In this document: positions 1-12,439 of the stretch, piece after piece | How the letters are laid out: the number at the start of each line of letters is the position of its first letter | How positions within the stretch are numbered: position 1 is the stretch's first letter | Assembly (NCBI RefSeq): GCF_905404315.1 | Contig: NC_066301.1 | Coordinates: 248,001 to 312,000, forward strand | Reading direction: 5' to 3' | Source: Leptidea sinapis | Lineage: Eukaryota > Arthropoda > Insecta > Lepidoptera > Pieridae | DNA length: 64,000 nucleotides | Translations under genes and position numbers: made by a program | Notes under the pieces: generated by a model | What the model saw: the letters and a program-made list of their open reading frames with translations, nothing else | What the model was told of the DNA's origin: nothing | The model's database searches: none

Positions 1-42
1 TGGCTCTCGTGGGTGAAGAGAACGATTCTGTTATCATTTTTG
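1..42 (+). repeat. Partial monomer at left edge
   Basis: These 42 bases are the 3' part of a monomer with the unusual GGCTCTCGTGGGTGAAGAG segment, matching the P2-type monomer seen in full at 8539-8638. The array therefore continues beyond the left end of the window. Confidence 0.9.
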
Positions 43-2641
43 AAAACCGAGATTGCCGCCGCGCATAATTATGATAACAACAATATGGGTATCGTATCCG
101 AGTCTCTCGAGTGTGCAGAGAACGATTTTGTAATCATTTTTGAAATCCAAGAGGGCTGCCACACACAATTATGTTTTCAGCAATATGAATATCGTGTCCG
201 AGGATCTCGATGGTGCAGAGAACGATTTTGTGATCATATTTGAAATCCAAGGTGGCCGCCGCACAAAATTATGATTTCAGCAATATGGATATCGTGTCCG
301 AGGTTCTCGAGGGTGCAGAGAACGATTTTGTGATCATTTTTTAAATCAAAGATGGCCACCGCACAAAATTATGATAACAAAATTATGGGTATCGTATCCA
401 AGGTTCTCGAAGGTGCAAAGTATTATTCTGGGATCATTTTTGAAATCCAAGAAGGCTGCCGCACACAATTATGTTTTAAGCAATATGCATATCGCGTCCG
501 AGGTTCTCCAGGGTGCAGAGAACAATTCTGTGATCATTTTTGAAATCCAAGAGGGCTGCCGCAAACAATTATGTTTTCAGCAATATGGATATCGTGTCCG
601 AGGTTCTCGAGAGAGCAGAAAACAATTTTGAGATTATTTTTAAATCCGAAATAGCCGCCGCTCAATAGTTTGATAACTACATTATGGGTATCGTATCCGA
701 GGCTCTCGAGGGTGCAGAGAACAATTTTGTGATCATTTTTGAAATCCAAGAGGGCTGCCGCACACAATTATGTTTTCAGCAATATGAATATCGTGTCCGA
801 GGTTTTCGAGGGTGCAGATAACGATTTTGTGATCATATTTGAAATCCAAGATGGCCGCCGCACAAAATTATGATTTCAGCAATATGGATATCGTGTCCGA
901 GTTTCTCGAGGGTGCAGAGAACGATTTTGTGATCATATTTTAAATCAAAGATGGCCACCGCACAAAATTATGATAACAACATTATGGGTATCGTATCCGA
1001 GGTTCTCGAAGGTGAATAGTATGATCTTGGGATCATTTTTGAAATGCAAGATGGCTGCCGCGCAAAATTATGTTTTCAGCAATATGGATATCGAGTCCGA
1101 TGTTCTCGAGGGTGCAGAGAACAATTCTGTGATCATTTTAGAAATCCAAGAGGGCTGCCGCACACAATTTTATTTTCAGCAATATGAATATCGTGTCCGA
1201 GGATCTCGATGGTGCAGAGAACGATTTTGTGATCATATTTGAAATCCAAGATGGCCGCCGCACAAAATTATGATTTCAGCAATATGGATATCTTGTCCGA
1301 GGTTCTCGAGGGTGCAGAGAACGATTTTGTGATCATTTTTTAAATCAAAGATGGCCACCGCACAAAATTATGATTACAAAATTATGGGTATCGTATCCAA
1401 GGTTCTCGAAGGTGCAAAGTATTATTCTGGGATCATTTTTGAAATCCAAGAAGGCTGCCGCACACAATTATGTTTTAAGCAATATGCATATCGCGTCCGA
1501 GGTTCTCCAGGGTGCAGAGAACAATTCTGTGATCATTTTTGAAATCCAAGAGGGCTGCCGCAAACAATTATGTTTTCAGCAATATGGATATCGTGTCCGA
1601 GGTTCTCGAGAGAGCAGAAAACAATTTTGAGATTATTTTTAAATCCGAAATAGCCGCCGCTCAATAGTTTGATAACTACATTATGGGTATCGTATCCGAG
1701 GCTCTCGAGGGTGCAGAGAACAATTTTGTGATCATTTTAGAAATCCAAGAGGGCTGCCGCACACAATTTTATTTTCAGCAATATGGATATCGTGTCCGAG
1801 GTTCTCGAGGGTACAGAGAACAATTCTGTGATCATTTTTTGAAATCCAAGAGAGCTGCCGCACACAATTATGTTTTCAGCAATATGAATACTGTGCCCGA
1901 GGTTCTCTTGGGTGCAGAGAACAATCCTGTGATTATTTTTGAAATCCAAGATGGCTGCCACACACAATTATGTTTTCAGCAATATGGATATCGTGTCCGA
2001 GGTTCTCGAGGGTGCAGAGAACGATTTTGTGATCATTTTTTAAATCAAAGATGGCCACCGCACAAAATTATGATTACAAAATTATGGGTATCGTATCCAA
2101 GGTTCTCGAAGGTGCAAAGTATTATTCTGGGATCATTTTTGAAATCCAAGAAAGCTGCCGCACACAATTATGTTTTAAGCAATATGCATATCGCGTCCGA
2201 GGTTCTCCAGGGTGCAGAGAACAATTCTGTGATCATTTTTGAAATCCAAGAGGGCTGCCGCAAACAATTATGTTTTCAGCAATATGGATATCGTGTCCGA
2301 GGTTCTCGAGAGAGCAGAAAACAATTTTGAGATTATTTTTAAATCCGAAATAGCCGCCGCTCAATAGTTTGATAACTACATTATGGGTATCGTATCCGAG
2401 GTTCTCGAGGGTACAGAGAACAATTCTGTGATCATTTTTTGAAATCCAAGAGAGCTGCCGCACACAATTATGTTTTCAGCAATATGGATACTGTGCCCGA
2501 GGTTTTCGAGGGTGCAGATAACGATTTTGTGATCGTATTTGAAATCCAAGATGGCCGCCGCACAAAATTATGATTTCAGCAATATGGATATCGTGTCCGA
2601 GGTTCTCGAGGGTGCAGAGAACGATTTTGTGATCATTTTTT

Positions 2642-3040
2642 AAATCAAAGATGGCCACCGCACAAAATTATGATAACAAAATTATGGGTATCGTATCCAA
2701 GGTTCTCGAAGTTGCAAAGTATTATTCTGGGATCATTTTTGAAATCCAAGAAGGCTGCCGCACAAAATTATGTTTTAAGCAATATGCATATCGCGTCCGA
2801 GGTTCTCCAGGGTGCAGAGAACAATTCTGTGATCATTTTTGAAATCCAAGAGGGCTGCCGCAAACAATTATGTTTTCAGCAATATGGATATCGTGTCCGA
2901 GGTTCTCGAGAGAGCAGAAAACAATTTTGAGATTATTTTTAAATCCGAAATAGCCGCCGCTCAATAGTTTGATAACTACATTATGGGTATCGTATCCGAG
3001 GCTCTCGAGGGTGCAGAGAACAATTTTGTGATCATTTTTG
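2642..3040 (+). repeat. K block (four monomers, 399 bp), reference copy
   Basis: K1 starts AAATCAAAGATGGCCACC and contains GCAAAGTATTATTCTGG. K2 has AAGAAGGCTGCC, TTTTAAGCAATATGCATATC and CTCCAGGG. K3 has CAAACAATTATG and CGAGAGAGCAGAAAAC and is 99 bp because the G before AAATCC is lost. K4 has AAATCCGAAATAGCCGCC and CAATAGTTTGATAAC. Other copies start at 343, 1342, 2042, 4541, 5641, 7540 and, in the right flank, 61716. A variant with GCATAGTATGATTCTGG in K1 is found at 16112, 57514 (K1-K3), 58915, 60116 and 63015. Confidence 0.85.
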
Positions 3041-4140
3041 AAATCCAAGAGGGCTGCCGCAAACAATTATGTTTTCAGCAATATGGATATCGTGTCCGAG
3101 GTTCTCGAGAGAGCAGAAAACAATTTTGAGATTATTTTTAAATCCGAAATAGCCGCCGCTCAATAGTTTGATAACTACATTATGGGTATCGTATCCGAGG
3201 CTCTCGAGGGTGCAGAGAACAATTTTGTGATCATTTTAGAAATCCAAGAGGGCTGCCGCACACAATTTTATTTTCAGCAATATGGATATCGTGTCCGAGT
3301 TTCTCGAGGGTACAGAGAACAATTCTGTGATCATTTTTTGAAATCCAAGAGAGCTGCCGCACACAATTATGTTTTCAGCAATATGGATACTGTGCCCGAG
3401 GTTCTCTAGGGTGCAGAGAACAATTCTGTGATTATTTTTGAAATCCAAGATAGCTGCCACACACAATTATGTTTTCAGCAATATGGATATCGTGTCCGAG
3501 GTTGTCGAGGGTGCAGAGAACGATTTTGCTATCATTTTTGAAAACGAAGATGGCAACCGCACAAAATTATAATTAAAACATTATGGGTATCGTATCCGAG
3601 GTTTTCGAAGGTGCAGAGAATGATTCTGGGATCATTTTTGAAAACCGAGATGGCCGCCGCACAAAACTATGATAACAAAAATATGAGTATCGTATCCGTG
3701 GCTCTCGTGGGTGAACAGAACGATTCTGTTATCATTTTTGAAAATCGAGATTGCCGCCGCGCAAAATTATGATTACAACAATATGGGTATCGTATCCGAG
3801 GCTCTCGAGTGTGCAGAGAACGATTTTGTAATCATTTTTGAAATCCAAGAGGGCTGCCGCACACAATTATGTTTTCAGCAATATGAATATCGTGTCCGAG
3901 GTTCTCGATGGTGCAGAGAACGATTTTGTGATCATATTTGCAATCCAAGATGGCCGCCGCCCAAAATTATGTTTTCAGCAATATGGATAACTATTCCGAG
4001 GTTCTCTAGGGTGCAGAGAACAATTCTGTTATCATTTTTGAAATCCAAGATGGCTGCAACACACAATTATGTTTTCAGCAATATTGATATCGTGTCCGAG
4101 GTTCTCGAGGGTGCAGAGAACGATTTTGGGATCATTTTTG

Positions 4141-4240
4141 AAAACGAAGATGGCCACCGCAAAAAATTATGATTACAACATTATGGGTATCGTATCCGAG
4201 GTTCTCGAAGGTGCAGAGAATGATTCTGGGATCATTTTTG
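4141..4240 (+). repeat. Representative type-2 monomer
   Basis: Type 2 keeps both ends of the monomer but differs in the middle: ATTACAACATTATGGGTATC followed by GTATCCGAG, and usually CTCGAAGGTGCAGAGAATG with TTCTGGGATCA near the end. Variants carry ATAACAAAAATATGGG, ATAACTACATTATGGG or ATCACAAAATTATGGG in the centre. Differences from type 1 cluster at positions 33-56, so the two families look like ancient sister monomers that were later arranged into HORs, not random variants. Confidence 0.85.
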
Positions 4241-5540
4241 AAATCCAATATGGCCGCCGCACAAAATTATAATTTCTGCAATATATATATCGTGTCCGAG
4301 GTTCTCGAAGGTGCAGAGAACAATTCTGTGATCATTTTAGAAATCCAAGAGGGCTTCCACACACAATTTTATTTTCAGCAATATGAATATCGTGTCCGAG
4401 GATCTCGATGGTGCAGAGAACGATTTTGTGATCATATTTGAAATCCAAGATGGCCGCCGCACAAAATTATGATTTCAGCAATATGGATATCGTGTCCGAG
4501 GTTCTCGAGGGTGCAGAGAACGATTTTGTGATCATTTTTTAAATCAAAGATGGCCACCGCACAAAATTATGATTACAAAATTATGGGTATCGTATCCAAG
4601 GTTCTCGAAGGTGCAAAGTATTATTCTGGTATCATTTTTGAAATCCAAGAAGGCTGCCGCACACAATTATGTTTTAAGCAATATGCATATCGCGTCCGAG
4701 GTTCTCCAGGGTGCAGAGAACAATTCTGTGATCATTTTTGAAATCCAAGAGGGCTGCCGCAAACAATTATGTTTTCAGCAATATGGATATCGTGTCCGAG
4801 GTTCTCGAGAGAGCAGAAAACAATTTTGAGATTATTTTTAAATCCGAAATAGCCGCCGCTCAATAGTTTGATAACTACATTATGGGTATCGTATCCGAGG
4901 CTCTCGAGGGTGCAGAGAACAATTTTGTGATCATTTTTGAAATCCAAGAGGGCTGCCGCAAACAATTTTATTTTCAGCAATATGGATATCGTGTCCGAGG
5001 TTCTCGAGGGTACAGAGAACAATTCTGTGATCATTTTTTGAAATCCAAGAGAGCTGCCGCACACAATTATGTTTTCAGCAATATGAATATCGTGTCCGAG
5101 GTTTTCGAGGGTGCAGATAACGATTTTGTGATCGTATTTGAAATCCAAGATGGCCGCCGCACAAAATTATGATTTCAGCAATATGGATATCGTGTCCGAG
5201 GTTCTCGAGGGTGCAGAGAACGATTTTGTGATCATTTTTTAAATCAAAGATGGCCACCGCACAAAATTATGATTACAAAATTATGGGTATCGTATCCGAG
5301 GTTCTCGAAGGTGAATAGTATGATCTTGGGATCATTTTTGAAATGCAAGATGGCCGCCGCGCAAAATTATGTTTTCAGCAATATGGATATCGAGTCCGAT
5401 GTTCTCGAGGGTGCAGAGAACAATTCTGTGATCATTTTAGAAATGCAAGAGGGCTGCCGCACACAATTTTATTTTCAGCAATATGAATATCATGTCCGAG
5501 GATCTCGATGGTGCAGAGAACGATTTTGTGATCATATTTG

Positions 5541-7964
5541 AAATCCAAGATGGCCGCCGCACAAAATTATGATTTCAGCAATATGGATATCGTGTCCGAG
5601 GTTCTCGAGGGTGCAGAGAACGATTTTGTGATCATTTTTTAAATCAAAGATGGCCACCGCACAAAATTATGATAACAAAATTATGGGTATCGTATCCAAG
5701 GTTCTCGAAGTTGCAAAGTATTATTCTGGGATCATTTTTGAAATCCAAGAAGGCTGCCGCACAAAATTATGTTTTAAGCAATATGCATATCGCGTCCGAG
5801 GTTCTCCAGGGTGCAGAGAACAATTCTGTGATCATTTTTGAAATCCAAGAGGGCTGCCGCAAACAATTATGTTTTCAGCAATATGGATATCGTGTCCGAG
5901 GTTCTCGAGAGAGCAGAAAACAATTTTGAGATTATTTTTAAATCCGAAATAGCCGCCACTCAATAGTTTGATAACTACATTATGGGTATCGTATCCGAGG
6001 CTCTCGAGGGTGCAGAGAACAATTTTGTGATCATTTTTGAAATCCAAGAGGGCTGCCGCAAACAATTATGTTTTCAGCAATATGGATATCGTGTCCGAGG
6101 TTCTCGAGAGAGCAGAAAACAATTTTGAGATTATTTTTAAATCCGAAATAGCCGCCGCTCAATAGTTTGATAACTACATTATGGGTATCGTATCCGAGGC
6201 TCTCGAGGGTGCAGAGAACAATTTTGTGATCATTTTAGAAATCCAAGAGGGCTGCCGCACACAATTTTATTTTCAGCAATATGGATATCGTGTCCGAGTT
6301 TCTCGAGGGTACAGAGAACAATTCTGTGATCATTTTTTGAAATCCAAGAGAGCTGCCGCACACAATTATGTTTTCAGCAATATGGATACTGTGCCCGAGG
6401 TTCTCTAGGGTGCAGAGAACAATTCTGTGATTATTTTTGAAATCCAAGATAGCTGCCACACACAATTATGTTTTCAGCAATATGGATATCGTGTCCGAGG
6501 TTGTCGAGGGTGCAGAGAACGATTTTGCTATCATTTTTGAAAACGAAGATGGCAACCGCACAAAATTATAATTAAAACATTATGGGTATCGTATCCGAGG
6601 TTTTCGAAGGTGCAGAGAATGATTCTGGGATCATTTTTGAAAACCGAGATGGCCGCCGCACAAAACTATGATAACAAAAATATGAGTATCGTATCCGTGG
6701 CTCTCGTGGGTGAACAGAACGATTCTGTTATCATTTTTGAAAATCGAGATTGCCGCCGCGCAAAATTATGATTACAACAATATGGGTATCGTATCCGAGG
6801 CTCTCGAGTGTGCAGAGAACGATTTTGTAATCATTTTTGAAATCCAAGAGGGCTGCCGCACACAATTATGTTTTCAGCAATATGAATATCGTGTCCGAGG
6901 TTCTCGATGGTGCAGAGAACGATTTTGTGATCATATTTGCAATCCAAGATGGCCGCCGCCCAAAATTATGTTTTCAGCAATATGGATAACTATTCCGAGG
7001 TTCTCTAGGGTGCAGAGAACAATTCTGTTATCATTTTTGAAATCCAAGATGGCTGCAACACACAATTATGTTTTCAGCAATATTGATATCGTGTCCGAGG
7101 TTCTCGAGGGTGCAGAGAACGATTTTGGGATCATTTTTGAAAACGAAGATGGCCACCGCAAAAAATTATGATTACAACATTATGGGTATCGTATCCGAGG
7201 TTCTCGAAGGTGCAGAGAATGATTCTGGGATCATTTTTGAAATCCAATATGGCCGCCGCACAAAATTATAATTTCTGCAATATATATATCGTGTCCGAGG
7301 TTCTCGAAGGTGCAGAGAACAATTCTGTGATCATTTTAGAAATCCAAGAGGGCTTCCACACACAATTTTATTTTCAGCAATATGAATATCGTGTCCGAGG
7401 ATCTCGATGGTGCAGAGAACGATTTTGTGATCATATTTGAAATCCAAGATGGCCGCCGCACAAAATTATGATTTCAGCAATATGGATATCGTGTCCGAGG
7501 TTCTCGAGGGTGCAGAGAACGATTTTGTGATCATTTTTTAAATCAAAGATGGCCACCGCACAAAATTATGATTACAAAATTATGGGTATCGTATCCAAGG
7601 TTCTCGAAGGTGCAAAGTATTATTCTGGTATCATTTTTGAAATCCAAGAAGGCTGCCGCACACAATTATGTTTTAAGCAATATGCATATCGCGTCCGAGG
7701 TTCTCCAGGGTGCAGAGAACAATTCTGTGATCATTTTTGAAATCCAAGAGGGCTGCCGCAAACAATTATGTTTTCAGCAATATGGATATCGTGTCCGAGG
7801 TTCTCGAGAGAGCAGAAAACAATTTTGAGATTATTTTTAAATCCGAAATAGCCGCCGCTCAATAGTTTGATAACTACATTATGGGTATCGTATCCGAGGT
7901 TCTCGAGGGTGCAGAGAACAATTTTGTGATCATTTTTGAAATCCAAGAGGGCTGCCGCAAACAA
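5541..7964 (+). repeat. 2.4-kb duplicated segment, copy 2 (offset 2,999 bp)
   Basis: Second copy of the segment at 2542-4965, nearly identical to it. The two copies are not back to back: about 575 bp of other monomers (4966-5540) lie between them. The event therefore involved a unit of about 3 kb whose remainder has since changed, or an exchange between misaligned HORs. Confidence 0.9.
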
Positions 7965-9215
7965 TTATGTTTTCAGCAATATGGATATCGTGTCCGAGGT
8001 TCTCGAGAGAGCAGAAAACAATTTTGAGATTATTTTTAAATCCGAAATAGCCGCCGCTCAATAGTTTGATAACTACATTATGGGTATCGTATCCGAGGCT
8101 CTCGAGGGTGCAGAGAACAATTTTGTGATCATTTTAGAAATCCAAGAGGGCTGCCGCACACAATTTTATTTTCAGCAATATGGATATCGTGTCCGAGGTT
8201 CTCGAGGGTACAGAGAACAATTCTGTGATCATTTTTTGAAATCCAAGAGAGCTGCCGCACACAATTATGTTTTCAGCAATATGGATACTGTGCCCGAGGT
8301 TCTCTAGGGTGCAGAGAACAATTCTGTGATTATTTTTGAAATCCAAGATGGCTGCCACACACAATTATGTTTTCAGCAATATGGATATCGTGTCCGAGGT
8401 TCTCGAGGGTGCAGAGAACGATTTTGCGATCATTTTTGAAAACGAAGATGGCAACCGCACAAAATTATAATTAAAACATTATGGGTATCGTATCCGAGGT
8501 TTTCGAAGGTGCAGAGAATGATTCTGGGATCATTTTTGAAAACCGAGATGGCCGCCGCACAAAATTATGATAACAAAAATATGGGTATCGTATCCGTGGC
8601 TCTCGTGGGTGAAGAGAACGATTCTGTTATCATTTTTGAAAACCAAGATTGCCGCCGCGCATAATTATGATAACAACAATATGGGTATCGTATCCGAGTC
8701 TCTCGAGTGTGCAGAGAACGATTTTGTAATCATTTTTGAAATCCAAGAGGGCTGCCGCACACAATTATGTTTTCAGCAATATGAATATCGTGTCCGAGGT
8801 TCTCGATGGTGCAGAGAACGATTTTGTGATCATATTTGCAATCCAAGATGGCCGCCGCACAAAATTATGTTTTCAGCAATATGGATAACTATTCCGAGGT
8901 TCTCTAGGGTGCAGAGAACAATTCTGTTATCATTTTTGAAATCCAAGATGGCTGCAACACACAATTATGTTTTCAGCAATATTGATATCGTGTCCGAGGT
9001 TCTCGAGGGTGCAGAGAACGATTTTGGGATCATTTTTGAAAACGAAGATGGCCACCGCAAAAAATTATGATTACAACATTATGGGTATCGTATCCGAGGT
9101 TCTCGAAGGTGCAGAGAATGATTCTGGGATCATTTTTGAAATCCAATATGGCCGCCGCACAAAATTATAATTTCTGCAATATATATATCGTGTCCGAGGT
9201 TCTCGAAGGTGTAGA
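7540..9215 (+). repeat. Third copy of the 1,899-bp (19-monomer) HOR
   Basis: Monomer order follows 5641-7316 at a 1,899-bp offset, including the 99-bp and 101-bp monomers and the AATTTCTGC variant (7270 to 9169). It is less alike than the 2,999-bp pair: GGTTCTCGAGGG replaces GTTTCTCGAGGG near 8190, and GATTACAAAATTATGG near 7570 matches the 4541 copy, not the 5641 copy. The homology ends in the monomer at 9139, where GTGTAGAGAACGATTTTG replaces the expected sequence. Confidence 0.8.
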
Positions 9216-9338
9216 GAACGATTTTGTTATCATTTTTGAAAACCGAGATGGCCGCCGCACAAAATTATGATTTTAGCAATATGGATATCGTGTCCGAGGT
9301 TCTCCAGGGTGCAGAGAACAATTCTGTGATCATTTTTG

Positions 9339-9530
9339 AAATCCAAGAGGGCTGCCGCAAACAATAATGTTTACAGCAATATGGATATCGTGTCCGAGGT
9401 TCTCGAGAGTGCAGAAAACAATTTTGAGATCATTTTTAAATCCGAAATGGCCGCCGCTCAATAGTATACATTATGGGTATCGTATCCGAGTTTCTCGAGG
9501 GTGCAGAAAACGATTTTGTGATCATTTTTC
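9339..9530 (+). repeat. Linked marker pair: TAATGTTTACAGC monomer plus 93-bp monomer
   Basis: The monomer at 9339 has CAATAATGTTTACAGCAATA and is followed by one that lacks 7 bp in its middle (CAATAGTATACATTATGGG where relatives have CAATAGTTTGATAACTACAT). The 93-bp monomers start at 9438, 10530, 11422, 13517, 18012, 19191, 35466 and 45240. All eight are preceded by the same TAATGTTTACAGC monomer, so the pair has moved as one unit. Confidence 0.9.
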
Positions 9531-12439
9531 AATTCCAAGATGGCCGCCGTGCAAGATTATGATCACAAAAATATGGGTATCGCATCCGAGGTTCTCGAGA
9601 GTGCACAGAAAGATTTTGTGATCATTTTTGAAATCCAAGATGGCCGCCGCTCAAAATTATGATAACTACATTATGGGTATCGTATCCGAGGTTCTCGAGG
9701 TTGCTGAGAACGATTTTGTGATCATTTTTCAAATCCAAGATGGCTGCCACACACAATTATGTTTTCAGCAATATGGATATCGTGTCCGAGGTTCTCGAGG
9801 GTGCAGAGAACGATTTTGTGATCATATTTTAAATCAAAGATGGCCACCGCACAAAATTATGATAACAACATTATGGGTATCGTATCCGAGGTTCTCGAAG
9901 GTGAATAGTATGATCTTGGGATCATTTTTGAAATGCAAGATGGCCGCCGCGCAAAATTATGTTTTCAGCAATATGGATAACTATTCCGAGGTTCTCTAGG
10001 GTGCAGAGAACAATTCTGTTATCATTTTTGAAATCCAAGATGGCTGCAACACACAATTATGTTTTCAGCAATATTGATATCGTGTCCGAGGTTCTCGAGG
10101 GTGCAGAGAACGATTTTGGGATCATTTTTGAAAACGAAGATGGCCACCGCAAAAAATTATGATTACAACATTATGGGTATCGTATCCGAGGTTCTCGAAG
10201 GTGCAGAGAATGATTCTGGGATCATTTTTGAAATCCAATATGGCCGCCGCACAAAATTATAATTTCAGCAATATATATATCGTGTCCGAGGTTCTCGAAT
10301 GTACAGAGAACGATTTTGTTATCATTTTTGAAAACCGAGATGGCCGCCGCACAAAATTATGATTTTAGCAATATGGATATCGTGTCCGAGGTTCTCGAGG
10401 GTGCAGAGAACAATTCTGTGATCATTTTTGAAATCCAAGAGGGCTGCCGCAAACAATAATGTTTACAGCAATATGGATATCGTGTCCGAGGTTCTCGAGA
10501 GTGCAGAAAACAATTTTGAGATCATTTTTAAATCCGAAATGGCCGCCGCTCAATAGTATACATTATGGGTATCGTATCCGAGTTTCTCGAGAGTGCACAG
10601 AAAGATTTTGTGATCATTTTTGAAATTCAAGATGGCCGCCGTGCAAGATTATGATCACAAAAATATGGGAATCGCATCCGAGGTTCTCGAGAGTGCACAG
10701 AAATATTTTGTGATCATTTTTAAAATCCAATATGGCCGCCGCACAAAATTATAATTTCAGCAATATGGATATCGTGTCCGAGGATCTCGAGGGTGCAGAA
10801 AACAATTTTGAGATCATTTTTAAATAAGAGATGGCCGCCGCTCAATAGTATGATAACTACATTATGGGTATCGTATCCGAGGTTCTCGAGGGTGCAGAGA
10901 ACGATTTTGTGATCATTTTTCAAATCGAAGATGGCCGCCGCACAAAATTATTACTTTAGCAATATGGATATCGTGTCCGAGGTTCTCGAGGTTGCAGAGA
11001 ACAATTCTGTGATCATTTTTGAAATCCAAGAGGGCTGCCGCAAACAATGATGTTTTTAGCAATATGTATACCGTGTCCGAGGTTCTCTAGGGTGCAGAGA
11101 ACAATTCTGTTATCATTTTTGAAATCCAAGATGGCTGCAACACACAATTATGTTTTCAGCAATATTGATATCGTGTCCGAGGTTCTCTAGGGTGCAGAGA
11201 ACGATTTTGTAATCATTTTTGAAAACCGTGATGGCCGCCGCACAAAATTATGATTTTAGCAATATGGATATCGTGGTCCGAGGTTCTCCAGGGTGCAGAG
11301 AACAATTCTGTGATCATTTTTGAAATCCAAGAGGGCTGCCGCAAACAATAATGTTTACAGCAATATGGATATCGTGTCCGAGGTTCTCGAGAGTGCAGAA
11401 AACAATTTTGAGATCATTTTTAAATCCGAAATGGCCGCCGCTCAATAGTATACATTATGGGTATCGTATCCGAGTTTGTCGAGGGTGCAGAAAACGATTT
11501 TGGGATCATTTTTGAAAACGAAGATGGCCACCGCAAAAAATTATGATTACAACATTATGGGTATCGTATCCGAGGTTCTCGAAGGTGCAGAGAATGATTC
11601 TGGGATCATTTTTGAAATCCAATATGGCCGCCGCACAAAATTATAATTTCAGCAATATATATATCGTGTCCGTGGTTCTCGAAGGTGCAGAGAACGATTC
11701 TGTGATCATTTTTTGAAATCCAAGAGGGCTGCCGCACACAATTATGTTTTCAGCAATATGGATACCGTGCCCGAGGTTCTCTAGGGTGCAGAGAACAATT
11801 CTGTGATTATTTTTGAAATCCAAGATGGCTGCCACACACAATTATGTTTTCAGCAATATGGATATCGTGTCCGAGGTTCTCGAGGGTGCAGAGAACGATT
11901 TTGGGATCATTTTTGAAAACGGAGATGGCAACCGCACAAAATTATAATTAAAACATTATGGGTATCGTATCCGATGTTCTCGAAGGTGCAGAGAAAGATT
12001 CTGGGATCATTTTTGAAAACCGAGATGGCCGCCGCACGAAACTGTGATAACAAAAATACGGGTATCGTATCCGTGGCTCTCGTGGGTGAAGAGAACGATT
12101 CTGTTATCATTTTTGAAAATCGAGATTGCCGCCGCGCAAAATTATTTTAACAACAATATGGGTATCGTATCCGAGGCTCTCGAGTGTGCAGAGAACGATT
12201 TTGTAATCATTTTTGAAATCCAAGAGGGCTGCAGCACACAATTATGTTTTCAGCAATATGAATATCGTGTCCGAGGATCTCGATGGTGCAGAGAACGATT
12301 TTGTGATCATTTTTTAAATCAAAGATGGCCACCGCCCAAAATTATGATTACAAAATTATGGGTATCGTATCCGAGGTTCTCGAAGGTGCAGAGAACAATT
12401 CTGTGATCATTTCTGAAATCCAAGAGGGCTGCCGCAAAC

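Larger units (their letters stand above)
2542..4965 (+). repeat. 2.4-kb duplicated segment, copy 1 (offset 2,999 bp)
   Basis: This stretch matches 5541-7964 at a constant offset of 2,999 bp. Shared rare features include GTTGCAAAGTATTATTC near 2710/5709, the unusual AATTTCTGCAATATATATAT at 4271/7270, and identical 1-bp indels. The only differences I noticed are G at 2959 against A at 5958, and a GCT/GTT change near the right end (about 4900/7899). The copies part at about 2,540 on the left and 4,965 on the right. Confidence 0.9.
1..9437 (+). repeat. Left flank part 1: K-block HOR domain
   Basis: This domain is organised around a four-monomer K block that returns at 343, 1342, 2042, 2642, 4541, 5641 and 7540, giving spacings of 999, 700, 600, 1,899, 1,100 and 1,899 bp. 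Between K blocks lie variable strings of type-1 and type-2 monomers. The changing spacing with near-identical K blocks is what repeated unequal exchange between HOR variants of different length would leave. From 8439 to 9338 the monomers are an early form of the P module of the central domain. Confidence 0.85.

Noticed and set aside
1683..2330. A 215-residue open frame and dozens of 60-190-residue frames on both strands as protein-coding genes
   Set aside because: They all translate the same 100-bp unit in rotating phase, overlap on both strands, end at ordinary monomer positions (TGA in ATTTTGTGATC or AAATTATGATT), and are shifted by 1-bp and 7-bp indels. No conserved domain is recognisable.
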